NCBI GenBank assembly: GCA_008802785.1
Contig: VUYT01000032.1
Location: forward strand, 124,001 to 188,000
Length of the DNA stretch: 64,000 nucleotides
DNA from: Symmetrospora coprosmae
Taxonomy: Eukaryota; Basidiomycota; Cystobasidiomycetes; Symmetrosporaceae
Reading direction: 5' to 3'
How positions within the stretch are numbered: the stretch's first letter is position 1; every line of letters starts with the position of its first letter. The notes below the pieces were generated by a model. That model did not search any database and had not been told where the DNA came from. It worked only from the letters and a program-made list of their open reading frames with translations. Shown here one piece after another: positions 34,297-45,987 of the stretch. A program made the position numbers and the translations under genes.

Positions 34297-34478
34297 GGTG
34301 CCTATTGATGTCATGGTTGTGCGAGCGTGAGGGGATGGCACCGAGCAAATGTGAGGGATGGGCGGCGAAAGCCAGAGAGACGAGTCGACCTGGGCGAGCT
34401 CGGCGTACATGCGCCGTCGAGACAAGCCGGAGGACTCTGCCTTCGCGGTCAAACAGACGACCACTAAGTACATTGACT

Positions 34479-36799
34479 TCAGGTAAGCAATGCGGGGATA
34501 CAGCGCGCGAGAGAACAGAATGCTACGGATATACAGAGTGAAGTCATTAAGCCGGCATCCAGGAGTGCCTCCAGGGCCGACGCAGTCAGGAGAAGGAGGA
34601 CCGCCCTGACCGACAGAGCATCGCGCTCGAAGTAATTACCGCGTGCATTATTGCCAAAGAGTGAAATCAGCCCGACGCGGAGAGCGAGGTGACCCAGCGG
34701 TACGAGTTTGCGAGCTCTGTCTCCAGGTCGAAGGAGGACGCCTGCCTGGACCCCAATATTGGAATGTGCGGAATTGGCGTCCCTCGATGAAGCGAGTCGA
34801 CCTAGCTTTGCTGTGGGGATCAAGGCAGCACTAGTAGTCTGTGTCTCCGCGGAGTTGGTTGCGGATGCATCGCTAAGAGCCTCGTACTCCGCCTTGGCTT
34901 CCGCCAGGATGTCCAGAACATCGGCGGCACTTGGCCGCTGCGCCGCATCAATATTGATGAGCTGTTCGAGAAGACGAACATAACTCTGCGGCAAGTCTCT
35001 TCGACGATGAGGTGCTGTCAGGCGGTCGAAGCTGCAGAAGGAGCCTGTCAACGGCATTCGTGGGTGTGCAAAGTCGGCATCTGCTCACCCTCGATACGCT
35101 CGGATCTCTGCTGTCAGCGCATCAACATCGCTAGTCTGCTCGTACGGTAGCTGGAAGAATGCCAGCAAATGCAGGATGAGGCCCAGGGCCCAGAGATCCA
35201 GGGCGGCCGAGTGATCTCTAGAGTGCCCATTGGGCAAGATGTCGAAAGCATCGGGTGCCAGATAGTCGAGCGTCCCAGTGGTCCCAGATCTTTGTCTGCG
35301 GTTGCTGATTGCGTTTCGCGCCTCGCTTGATCCAAAGTCGCTAAGCATGGCCATCGGAAAAAGTGCATTGTCGTCCACACCGCGATGCAGAAGGACGTTG
35401 TCCGCCTTGAGGTCTAGATGCAGCATGTTGTGAGAATGTAGGAAGGCGAGACCTGAGACAATGTCTTGTGCCAGTGAAAAAATCTCGGTCACACTGAGCA
35501 GGTGGATCGGTCGAGTCGACGTGTCTTGCCCAGGTCTCTGCTTGTTTTGACCAGAGCTATTCTGTCGACGCGCTCGCATCCTTGCCTTAAGCACGTCCGG
35601 CGATTCTTGCTCATCATCTTGAGGATCTCGCAAACCTCCTCGCAAGCGGATGTACCGCTCGAGGCTGTCGAGTAAGATCGCCATTGCGTTGGCTGAAGTA
35701 GGTAGATTGCCGCGAACCAACAAGGACGACTTACCTGCCACCGTTGGCATAGTCCATCAGTGCAAACAGGCATGGAACAGATGGCCCACGAGCGACGGCG
35801 CTGTTTTCTAGCCAGACGTGGTGGACGGCAACGATGTTGCGGTGTCTCAGTGATTGGAGATGATTGATCTCCTTGAGCGCGTGGATGAGGGACGGCGAGC
35901 TATTGCCAACCTGTGCAGATGTACCGTTAGATCAGACGATGCCGGTCCTAATTGTCGTTCACACTCACGGGAATCTTCTTGCACGCAAAAAGGCCCAGCT
36001 TGTTACCGCTTAGCATGTGTTGGCACAGGTATACGGAGCCAGTCATGCCGCGGCCTAGCATTTCCAGCTCGACGAAGAACCGCGCGTAGTATCCATCTTG
36101 AAAGCTTGACGCATCCAGACCTGACGCCGAGCGCGTGGAGGTGATCTCCGCAACTACGGGCGTGCCTGGACGCGAGTTGACGGGCGAAAGCGTCCGAGGG
36201 GAGTTGTGGTGTGATTCCGACAGGATGCCGAAGTAATTGGTGGAGATGTGATCCGCAGCAGTCTGAGCAGCTCGACTTTCCTGCTGGAGGCGCCTCGGGA
36301 CCGCTTGTCCTGACGGCAGTGGCGGCAGCGCTGCGCTCCAGGACGGTTGGCGGGGTCGACCGTGGCCACTGTGAGCACCAGCTCCGCGATGAACATCATT
36401 GCGGTTGCTGAAATGAGACGCCGCTCCTCCCTCGCTGCCTTCAAATGGCCGCTTGCAGGTTGGACAGATCGTCCTCCTCAGTCGCGTGATGCGGTCGTCT
36501 GCCTGACCGGCAGCAGCAGCGGATTGCTCTCCGACTTCCTCGAACGACGACGGATATTCGACAGAGGTGTCTGCCTCCTCCTCGTCGTGCTCAGCAACAC
36601 CATTGTTCAGTCGCACCAGTGCCTGTTCGACGCTCAGGGTGCTGCGTGCTGGGTTCCACAAAACTACCGTCCCAGCTTGTCGCAGCACGACTTGCCATTC
36701 TTGGTGCAGCGAGGTCACGGCGTGGACCGGCGGCGCATACTGCCGGGCATTGACGATCTCTCCCTGTTCCGATGGAAGTCCCGCGCCCTTGGACGACAT
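34479..36799 (-). CDS. IKS1: IKS1-type serine/threonine protein kinase
   Basis: Exons 36799-35969, 35910-35735, 35664-35089 and 35031-34479 give 711 residues. The N-terminus carries CPTCKRPF, typical of Iks1 proteins, then NYFGILSE. The kinase domain starts at about 250: LGRGMTGSVYLCQH, ACKKI, RHRNIVAVHHVWLE, YANGGSLERYI across intron 2, HLDLKADNVLL, LSDFGSS, and DLWALGLILHLLAFFQLPY. The catalytic-loop Arg of HRD is Leu here (HLDLK), so activation-loop phosphorylation may not be needed. The C-terminus has hydrophobic segments (AVLLLLTASALEALL, LCISVAFCSLARCI) that may anchor it to a membrane, as in yeast Iks1. Substrates are poorly known in any fungus. Confidence 0.85.
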
Positions 36800-37072
36800 G
36801 GGTCGTGGCGGAGAAGCAAGCCGCTTGCGAGATCTGTAGACCTGTTTGTCCTGACGTCTTGACCGAATGCTGACCGTTAACACTTGACAAGGGTTCGCGT
36901 GCGAGCTAATATAACACGATATGTCTCGTTACTGTACATCCGGCTCCTGCAGTACGACTTCTGGTCGACCTCTGTGCTCCATGCAGCTTTGACCTTACTC
37001 CTCCTGGATGTAGCACGCGGTCGAGGCCGCAGACTAACATACGGTGGCTCCCTTCTGGCAAGAAACACAAAG

Positions 37073-38227
37073 CTAGATCGCGAATCGTATGGAGTCCGGC
37101 ATCACAGCAAGAACGTCGGCGTGGTCGAACATTCTGGCGCTGTGGCATTGATCGCAGGCGGCGGCCTCGAAAGGCCAGTGAACACGGCACGATAGCTGTC
37201 TCGCGTTTTGCACCGCAAGTGAGGTCGCTAGCTCGTGAGTCGAAGGAATGTGTGGTGGCTCCATGGATGGTACAGAGAGAAAAGGAAAGGAGAACGATGC
37301 CTCCGAGTTTCCGGGAGTGAGTGGCCCGGTTGCCAGGTAACCCGGGAATGCTTCAGGGCTGTGGCTGACAGCTCCCGGTGCCTCGAGGTCCGACCCACCC
37401 TCCTGACCACAAATCTCAGATCTTGGACCCTGGTTGAAGGGGTCGTCACTGGCGAAGGTTGCCATGAGAGATGTGTCGATCATCTCTTGGTCCCGTTTCG
37501 GGGCGGCGCTCGTTTCTGGAAACTCGTTCGCAGAGGCAACATCGCCCGTCTTGCCGATTTCCTTCCTTCCTGCCTCCACCACCCTGGCCTTAGAAGCCGA
37601 AGTCTTCTGCAGCTTAGCCTTCTCCTTACTCCTGCACGCCCGAACATCGTCCATTGTCGATCCGCGGCGCTGGCCGGCCAACGGAACATTCCTTGTCAGG
37701 GCGGAGCCTCCAGCTCTACAAGATCTAGGCGGGCGACGTACCAGGTATTCATGCTTCCAGATAATGGCCTCACACGGCATGCCCTTGAACAGTGCGACCT
37801 GCTGCCGCATCTTGATTCGGTTCCAGCGGTAATTCTGGCGCGGCAGGAATCAGCTAGCGATACCTGTGAGGCGAGCACCAGGACGTACACGCATCTGGCG
37901 AGTGAACGCCCCGAAAGTAGCCGCTTTCTCCTTCTTCAGCACGTCGGTGCCGATGCACTCGAGCAAGGCAGCAAGATCATAGATGACGAGATGGGTGCCA
38001 TCGGTGGTCCAGTCAATCATCCGCTGGTAGGTCGTCGTGTTGAGGACGATGCTGACGTGTTGGGTTTTCGGAAGCATCTTGGCGCGAGCATTCCAAGGAC
38101 CGCGCAACGATGGCACTCACCTCCAGAGTTTCGTGTGAAACTGCTCCTTGAGGACAACGCCCATGTCTTCAAGGATGGCTTTGAAAGTGCAAGTCGGATT
38201 GCGAGAGAAGCAAGAGGAGGTCGACAT
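37073..38227 (-). CDS. HSF-type DNA-binding domain protein, copy 1 of tandem cluster
   Basis: Exons 38227-38121, 38051-37889 and 37834-37073 give 343 residues. The domain fills residues 20-130: FHTKLW, then NTTTYQRMIDWTTDGTHLVI, ATFGAFTRQMR, and after the intron NYRWNRIK leading to AIIWKHEYLVRRPP. This follows the heat-shock-factor fold from the opening helix to the closing H-x-x-[FL] strand, but YRW replaces the usual MYGF after the recognition helix. The rest is Lys/Ser-rich without a clear heptad trimerisation region. It is probably a nuclear DNA-binding protein; its site is unknown. The start is uncertain: the frame is open for 45 codons upstream with no earlier ATG. Confidence 0.72.
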
Positions 38228-38780
38228 GCAGGAGTCCACTTGCCAGGTCTTCGGAAGGTGCTTTCGGGATAGGGGTACGTCAAGGCTTGAAATGTTCGTC
38301 AATCCGGAACGTCCACCTCCGTGCGTGCCGACTTCATTCGCGAACACACTTTCGGAAGCCACCGTATGCTAATTGACAGATAAGGCGGATAGGTCGAACC
38401 TAGGAAGTTGACTCTCTGTACAGGTAGCAAAACATTGGCATTCCCTGGCGTAAATAGCTACAGTCTGCAATCACGCATCTATGTGCTGGTCGTGAAGACT
38501 CGCTTCTCCCCGCCCTCCTTCGTGGCTACATACCCTCCACTTATCCCCCACGTAGGTCATTGCTTTCCGCTATACGGACACTCGCCCAGTCTACCCCTAC
38601 CTGCTCCATCCCACGCGTGTCTTAGGCTTCTATTCGTCATAGTGCCACTCGTGTTGTCGCTGGAGATAACGCCAAGCAGCGAGATCCTCGCCGGCACTGT
38701 CTGGAATCCTGCTTCGGTACCGCGAAGGGAGCAGCTTGCGACATTTCTCGGCAACCAACATGCTGCCAACAGGATGCCCA
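38228..38780. other. Intergenic between HSF-type copies 1 and 2
   Basis: No further HSF-type block is seen here. The frame of copy 1 is open up to 38362 and could hold an upstream exon. Confidence 0.45.
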
Positions 38781-40458
38781 TCAGCAATGAAGGTCCGAAA
38801 AAGCTGTGAAGCTCATAAGAAACCGGACGCACATGAACATCTTGCGACGGCGAGGCTGCGATAGCAGGGAGCCCTTCAGGCTGAGAGAGCCTTCGACCCA
38901 AACTTGGAAGGCCTCTGGCGTTGCCCAGATCTTGTCAATCGGCACGGATATTGCGTTGTCGCAGGAGTCGATGTACTCGATGACTTCCTGGCTCGCATTT
39001 TCGGCTTGCTCGTCCACGGTGTCCATGAGACTTTCAACGGCGAGATGCGAGAGCTCGCTGATTGTCTGATTCTCCTCTGCAGTGATCGTGTTTCCGCTTG
39101 CGCAACTAGAGCCAAGCATTGCGTCGCGTCCGCAAGGTGTTTTGACTTCCTGCTCGATGGTGGCCGTGAACGTATCGTCCCCAGCGGTCGGATGAGGACC
39201 ATGATCCCCCGGCCATTCGGTCGGCATTGAGATTTCTGGGGCGAATTGCTCGGACGAACGTCTGTCCTCCAGGCCAGCGGAGGCCGCGAATATTTCCGAG
39301 AACGCGTCCTCCGTCTCGTCCGGCGCCTCAGGTGATGTAACCGTGTGGTCTGGATGGATGCTGTCAGACATTGAGCGGCTGCCGCTTCTATCATCCTGCG
39401 TGGGTAGAGAACTTCCACCTGATGGCGGCGTAGTGTTGGCGGACGAAGGGCGGGGCTCCAACATCTCCCGGAGACTGCGGGTTCCGGCAAAGCTGATAGA
39501 CGTATCGTCCTCATCGTCATCATCAGTGTCGCCACAGATATCCTCCCTGTGAAGATTGTCGCCGAAGTTCTGTTCACGATCGGAGCCGAAAATGCTGCTA
39601 GCGCAGCTGTTCGAGGTGCAGGAGACCAGGCTCGCCAACGATCCGCAGGATGCGTTGCCTGTGACACTACCGGTACTACTGCCCGTGCTCGTACCAGAAC
39701 TGACCGTGCTTGTGTCGGACGAACGACGGCGGGGAAGTATCGTTCTGCTTATTGCTTTCTTCTTCTTCGCTGGTTTGCGAGATCGTTTCGCTGCTGGCTT
39801 GGATGTACGAGGTCGACGAGGGGCCCGTTTCGAGTCTGTTCGCTGCTTTCCAGCCGTTCTCCGTGGCGACTTCTGGGTCGGCAGGGGAGACACCTTGCTG
39901 AGTTCCTCGATGGGTGTGTCTGCGCGCTGGAGTTTCACAAGTACGCTCGGATGTTTGTCAGCCACGCGACTCGTCGACAGAGCGTTCGAAGGGTGCTCGG
40001 TACCCACAAAGACTTCGTGCTCGTAGATGAACTTGCCGAGGTTGTCGTTGGAGAGGGCCCTGGCTGCATTGGTCCTCATGAACCTGTAGGTCTGCAGAAC
40101 ATGGTTCGAAGACGCTTCAGCCACGGGCGTCTATCGTACAAGCTTGATGGAGGGTTCCGCATACTCGGAGCTGTTTCGAAAAAGCTGTGTAGTCATTCTT
40201 GGTGGAACAGCAGACTCCCTCTAGGCTAGCCACGGACATGAATCCGTGTTCATCGATAATTCGCAGAAAGCGACCGTCCAGCCATTCAACGAGGTGAGCG
40301 TACGCATCATTCTGTAGGATTCTCCTGCAAACCCACATGGTCGGAAAAGGGAGTTGCATCAGTGCATTGGAAAGGTTGCAGACGCATCGCACTGAGGACG
40401 GCACCAACTCGTATAGCTTCACGAGAAAGTGATCGCCGTACTCCGCCACGTTTGACAT
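38781..40458 (-). CDS. HSF-type DNA-binding domain protein, copy 2 of tandem cluster
   Basis: Exons 40458-40409, 40324-40165 and 40091-38781 give 506 residues. The domain begins right at the N-terminus: DHFLVKLYERILQNDAYAHL, VEWLDGRFLRIID, NDYTAFSKQLR, then after an intron TYRFMRTNAARAL and GKFIYEHEVF. The first intron has a weak GTTGGT donor, but its removal restores exact alignment with copies 1 and 3. After the domain come a strongly basic stretch (KRSRKPAKKKKAI) that looks like a nuclear signal, and a long acidic Ser/Thr tail that could activate transcription. Arg-to-Lys at the main base-contact position (FSKQLR) suggests changed DNA preference. Confidence 0.72.
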
Positions 40459-40524
40459 GTCAGTGGGCGATGAGGGGCTAGGGCCCAGGTATCGGGACTA
40501 ATTGAGGATCTGTAGTGCAAAGCT

Positions 40525-40947
40525 GTGAAGAGGAGAAGAGAAGGAAGAGCAGAGCAGCATGTACAGGAGAGGGGCAGCTTGCGCTTGGAAGCCTGCTTTT
40601 ACCATTGTGCAGGCATTCTATGGTCAGTGACATGCATCCGCACAGACGGCTTCCAAGAATTAGAGTGGTTCGCGGAGTATGGGCACCGACGAAGACTAGC
40701 GAAGGTTGATCTGAACGTCCTGACGAACTTGTGCTTGACGCAGCACAAGAGCCCGCGGCTCGCAGCCCTGGTTCCACGGGTCCTCGTGTCCCACGCTGAG
40801 ACTTCGCAGCGCCGCATATCGCTCGGCGGCACCTTCACGTACGTGCACAACACGACTGCGCTGTCGACCTCCGAGCCCTCTCAGCAATGCTCCGGGGCTT
40901 CCTCTGCTCCTCGAAGCTGCCTGACGTTAGTTACCGGACGGAGGTGA
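40525..40947 (+). pseudogene. Degenerate HSF-type domain fragment, opposite strand
   Basis: A plus-strand frame with LWSVTCIRTDGFQELEW matches LWSIVLNTTTYQRMIDW of copy 1 position for position, and continues with TQHKSPRLAALVPRVL and LGGTFTYVHN, which resembles LGKFIYEH of copy 2. The frame has no ATG ahead of the motif and a stop just upstream, and the key RQ of the recognition helix is missing. It begins only 66 bp from the start of copy 2, head to head. It is most likely a decayed inverted copy. The similarity is weak, and it could be chance or an unrelated small gene. Confidence 0.3.
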
Positions 40948-41140
40948 CGGAGGTGGAGAAGGGGCTTTGGTCTCTTGTGCTAGATTGACAAAAGCTTACA
41001 ACGACGATGGCTGCTCGAATGCTTGAGAAGTGGAGAACGAATAGGAATATGCAGGTGTGCATCGGTGTGTGGTGATCATGTCACCGTTCCGCGTGTACGG
41101 ACAACGGGCCAGTTGAGCGGATGACCCGACCTGGACGTCG

Positions 41141-42766
41141 CTACGAGAGTGACTGTGGTGTGATATCGACTGAAGGCAGTATACGAATGTCGGCCGTCGC
41201 GACGGCTATGGGCGGCTTCTTATCTTCTGAGGCCTGCTGTTCGGCCTGCCCAGGCTGTTCCGCTTCGGCTTCTGCTGTCGCCGAATTGGCGGCGCTCGCG
41301 CTCGCAGCAGCAGCCTTATGTAGCGCCTCCTGCTTCTTCTGCACCTGCTGCAAGTAGTGCTGCGCCGCCTGCTGAGCCTGCTTCATCCGCTGCTGCATCT
41401 TTGTCGTCTGCGATAGAGCGGCCCACGGGTGGTCAAAGTTCATGGGATTCGCCGCGGCGTGTTCGAGAACAATGTTGGAATTGAAATAGAGCTCGCGCGG
41501 GAAGTCGCGCGTCGCCATGTCGACGGGCGGTATTGGCGGGAGACGCAGCTCGGCCGGAGGCACTTTGGTCAGGTCGATCTTGGCCAGGTGCACGCTGGCC
41601 TCTGGCGCGCGGGGGCCAGGCGCTGGTGCCACATTCGCGCGTTCTAGCGACCGCGTCAATAGGCGGACCTGGGCGGCTTCGGAGCTCCGCTGCAGCAGGT
41701 CGTCCAAGTCTTCGTCCTCATCCGAGTCGTAGTAGTCCGAGTCCGTCTCGTCCCCGACCCCGCCAAACAGCCCGTCATCGCCGTGGAACCCGACAGCGAC
41801 ACGCCTACCGCCGATGCCTATCAATTGTACGGGCATCGCTGCACCTACGCCCGCAGCAGCAGCCGCGAGCCGGGCCTGCTGTGCTGCCAAACCCGCTCCT
41901 TTCTTATGCGACTTCGGTGGGATGTACTGTGGAGCAGGGGAAGTAGCCGGGCGCGAATGCGCAGGTGCCGCTTGGACAGGCAATGCGGGCTTCGGGGCTG
42001 TCGCCGCCTCAGTACTCTCGCCGGATAGGGCGGGATCGATGTGCAATGATAGCAAGGGACTCTCCTGCGGACTGCCTTCCTCGAGATGCTCCTCCACCGC
42101 CTTGACCCGCTTCTTTGGCTGGTTAGCGTCCAGCAGAGTCATCAGCTCTGGGTTTGCAAGCTGGGCCCGGTTTGGCTTCGGCGGAGCATTTCGCGTGATG
42201 TTGGCAACATCGTCAAGCGGCGACTCGCGGTTCTGAGCGTTTCGAGCCAGAACGTGAGCATGGTTCGGCCGGCTGCTTCAATGCGGGTGCCTCGCAACTG
42301 ACCAGGATGGGGTGCCTCCATACTTTGGCGTCAGACGGCCAAGGCGAGGCTCCCGTGTCGTCGACGCGACACCGTCCCCACCGGTATATCTGCGGATGTA
42401 AGCGGATGGGTCGGCCTCCCATCCCCAAGGCAGAGTTCCCAACGCTAGATCCCTCCTTCAAGCTTACCCTCAATTGGCGCGCAAAGCTATCGTAGTCTTT
42501 CTGCTTGCACACGGATCGTCCTTTTATCTCGTGCATGAGGGCTTCGGTGTCGTAGATGATGAGGTATCTGCCATCTTCGGACCAGCTAGTGATGTGCTTG
42601 CAGGTCGGGTTGTTGAGGATCTGCGTCCAGAACCTAGGCGACCAAGGAGGTTGCAGCTCAGCCCGCATGCGTATGTACGCCAGAGCCGCTGACGGGGATG
42701 CCCTCACTTGACGAGAAAGAAGTCGGCGCCCTTGTTGCCGGAGCTGAGCGACTTGTCCTTGACCAT
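41141..42766 (-). CDS. HSF-type DNA-binding domain protein, copy 3 of tandem cluster
   Basis: Exons 42766-42708, 42633-42468, 42389-42303 and 42232-41141 give 467 residues. The domain reads GADFFLVKFWTQILNNP, ITSWSEDGRYLIIYD, DYDSFARQLR, and after the intron IYRWGRCRVDD leading to KVWRHPIL. A fourth exon with a GTCAGT donor upstream adds the long tail, which has KKRV basic residues, a run of Asp/Glu (SDYYDSDEDEDLDDLL), a KMQQRMKQAQQAAQHYLQQV coil that might serve as an oligomerisation helix, and an acidic end. The start at MVKDKSLSSG is the first ATG, but the frame is open upstream to 43039, so an N-terminal extension is possible. Confidence 0.72.
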
Positions 42767-43540
42767 GTCGTCGGGCTCCGGCTTGTTGCTCTGCGGCTGC
42801 CAGGGCTGGCAAGGCTGGCCAAGCTGCGCGGTGTCGTCCAGCAGTTTCAGAGTCTTGAGCTGAGTACGCACGACTGCCTGATCGCATAGGCCACCTTGGG
42901 CCAGCCGCTCTCCAGTGTACAGAGGTCGTCGAGCTGCTGACGGGGCGTTCTGCCACGACCTGAGAAAACGGACGCGAGAATACGACACGCGCCTGCCTTT
43001 CCAGCGACCGTCGCAGTCCCAGGGCGGAGAGCGAGACACAGACTGCTTATCGCTCCTGCTCAGTATGCGGTGGGAAAGGCGAGTGCTGAAGCATTGCGAC
43101 TGCTACGCTGCCTATGTAGCACACCCAATCGAGGATTTTCGCCACCAACGAGGCTTTGGGCTCGGGCAGGCCTGTCGTGCAGCGGCACCTCGTGCAGTGA
43201 TGGATGGCGGTACTGTGACAGTTGAAGCAGACTCTTCGATTCAAGACCTCTCTCACAGCCCCAAGCTCCCTGCGCCGGGCAAAGGCTCCTGTTCGTCCTC
43301 GCATTCACCCCATTTCAGGAACGTGACCTTTGCTCGGCGCTGAGGGAGATCTCCCTCTTTTGAGCGAAGCAACCTCTTCTTCCTGCTCACTCGCAAGCGC
43401 CATCGCACTGCACTCGAGCTCGACCAGTCGCATCTCCTTCCCGAGAGAGAGAAGGGGTCATGCGTCCACTGGCCCATTGAGGGAGGAAGCGTACATCGCG
43501 CTCGGCGTGCTGCTACCAGGTCTAAATCGGGCGGGGCAGG
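42767..43540. promoter_or_regulatory. Divergent intergenic region
   Basis: Separates HSF-type copy 3 (-) from the SPX-RING gene (+). The minus-strand frame at 42767-43039 is open and Gln-rich and may be coding. The remainder shows nothing. Confidence 0.45.
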
Positions 43541-45987
43541 ATGAAGTATGGGCAGCAGTTCGCGAGCGAGCTCAGCGGGACGAGCGCAGAGTACCAGCAG
43601 GCGAGCATCGACTACAAGAAGCTCAAGAAGAGCATCAAGCGCATACAGAACGAGCTGCAGACGCTTGGCCTCGACGCCGAGCTTCTCAAGGAGCTGCTGA
43701 GCGCCGGCAATCCAGCCGCCCAGCCAGGGACGGATGAAGACAGCGAAGAGCAGGATGTGGTGGAGAGGAAGAGTCCTGCCAATGGCGTGTCTCCGGAGCA
43801 GGAGGGAGGGAGAGTCTCCATGCTGCGGCAGAGCCCAAGCTCAAAGAGCATAGCAACCCTCAAGAAGCTCGTCCGGCAGGAGCAGCCCCTGCCTGGCGGT
43901 AACAAGCAGAGGAATGGCGCATCGAAGCCCAAGAGGAAACAGTCAAGAGCGAGGGCGGAGTACGAATTGGCCGGTGCGCTTACGCCTTTTTGTCAGCCGC
44001 CAGTCCTGCCTTTACTTACACGTGTCCGGGCGTCACGACTTTCAGGTACCGTGGACAATCCGACACCTCGCATCAAGCTCGTCTTCAGCTCAGCCTCGTC
44101 CCAAAGCGACAGTGACTCGTCAACCGAGGAGCATGCGCATGTCCGCTCCGGCCGGCATGAAGAGCTGTACGAGCGCATCCGACAACAGGCCGACTCGAGC
44201 CGATTCGTCGAGCTGAACGAGAGCGAGAGCAACAGCGGGGCAGCGAATGGGGAAGAGGAAAGCGATCTTCACGACTCGGGCGTAGAGGACGTCTCCGCCG
44301 ACGATGGTCTGATTCTGCCTACGCCGCGGTCAAGCCCGAGAAGCAGACTGTCGCCCCTGGCCCAAGATGCGGACTCGTCGAGCGAGTACAGGGAGAAGCT
44401 CGTTCTGCTTGGCAAAATGTATGGAAAAGGTCTGGCAACCGCGACGGAAGTCCGGTCGCCAGGAAAGACGGCCGAAGAATCGCCGTACTCGCCCACAGGC
44501 CGCCCAAACGAAACAAGCCACTTGCAGTCCGCTCAGGGTGGCTCACGGCCCTCCTTGGAGCACGGAGACAGTACGGATGATGATGAGGAAGCAATAGTAC
44601 AGGGACCGCAAGTGCTCCTGGCAGCACTGGATATAGACAGTGACCGCTCAGCCGCCCTAGAGAACGAGTCGGATTCGTCGATCGCGGCAGCCGACGATGC
44701 GGATGGCGAAGAGGAGGCAGCAGAGGGAGGGTCGCGTTCGGGGGTTTTGGCGTCGTCCCAAACATCGAAGGGCTTGCTGTCTCCAACACGCAGCCCGACT
44801 CTGCGGGCCAAGCGGCACAAGCGTCGACCGCGCAGGCCACGTCGCGAAGTGACCATCAACCTCGAGTACGACAGCGAATTCTTCGTGCTCCTCAACCAGG
44901 CTCTGTCGTCGCTGAATGCGCTTCTCGACACCGAGAAAGCGTCCTTCAGTGCGGCAGTGCAGTCTCTAGCTGGGACCGTTTCTGCAAATACGTCGTCCGT
45001 CAAGAATCAGAAGGACCTGTACGCTTGGAGAGAGGTCTTCTCGCTCTGGATCGAAGCGCAGATCTTTGAGAGCGAGCGCGAAAGGGATCGTGGCGAGAGG
45101 CCCATAGCGGAGGTTGAGCGCAGGCTGGACTGGTTCGTGGACCAGATAGGGCGGAGGAAGCTTGCAAAGAAGATGAAGAGCAAGGACAGTCGGAAAGCGC
45201 TGGAGCGATTCGTCGAGCTCAATCAGGAGCTGTTGCAGCTGAAACGGTAAGCCAAGCGGGACTCTGGCATATGGCAGTGCGATGGCTCATTTGCGTCCGA
45301 ATACACAGCGTTGGACTCGCAAATCGCGAAGCAGCACGGAAGATCCTCAAAAAGCACGACAAGCGGCTGGGCCTGTCTGCCTCTACGGACTTTCCAGACT
45401 TTGTAGCTGCGCAGCAGCGGACACTCGGCACGAACGGGCACGACCCTGGAGCGCTCGTAGCCCGCTCAGCCCTGGCCAAGACGGCACAGTCGAACGAGAT
45501 GACTTCGCTCATCTTTGTCGGCCTGACGACGCTGCCGCACGTCCTCCTCGCCGTCTTCACCAACACGCTCCTGCCCATTATCCCGCAGATTGAGGACTAT
45601 GCGTGCCTGATCTGCGGTGACATTGCCTGGCGACCGATTGCGCTCAACTGTGGACATAGATTCTGTGTCCGCTGTCTGGTCAAGATGCAGAAGCGCGACC
45701 AGGACGCATGTCCTGCGTGCCGCGCGCCGGTCGTTCTGCAAGCCAACAAAGGTGAGGTGCCGTCCGACAGGACATTGCTGATTGTAACACAAGCTTGCAC
45801 GAGCCGAGAGCTGACTCGGTCGGTCAATGTCTGTGCGCCCGCAGAAAATCTGGACGCGGCCATGATGACCTACCAGAAGCGCTGGTTCCCTCGCGAAGTG
45901 AAGCAGAAGGAGAAGGAGAGCAAGCGGGAGATTGAAAAAGAGATCGCTGAAGAGCTGGAGCTTGCCGGCAAGTGTATCGTTTCATAG
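43541..45987 (+). CDS. SPX-RING E3 ubiquitin-protein ligase (phosphate signalling)
   Basis: Exons 43541-43973, 44046-45246, 45309-45751 and 45845-45987 give 739 residues. The SPX domain is split: its start (MKYGQQFASEL, EYQQASIDYKKLKKSIKRI) is at the N-terminus and its end (EFFVLLNQALSSLNALLDTE, ANREAARKILKKHDKRLGL) lies at 440-570, with a long acidic Ser-rich insert between. The RING finger starts at Cys644 (CLICGDIAW, NCGHRFCVRC, CPACR). SPX domains bind inositol pyrophosphates, so the ligase probably targets phosphate-responsive proteins, as S. pombe Pqr1 and plant NLA do. A charged tail (VKQKEKESKREIEKEI) follows. Introns 1 and 3 are multiples of three without stops. Confidence 0.9.

Noticed and set aside
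37073-42766. Mating-type locus
   Set aside because: No homeodomain, pheromone precursor or pheromone-receptor features were found; the DNA-binding motifs follow the HSF pattern.
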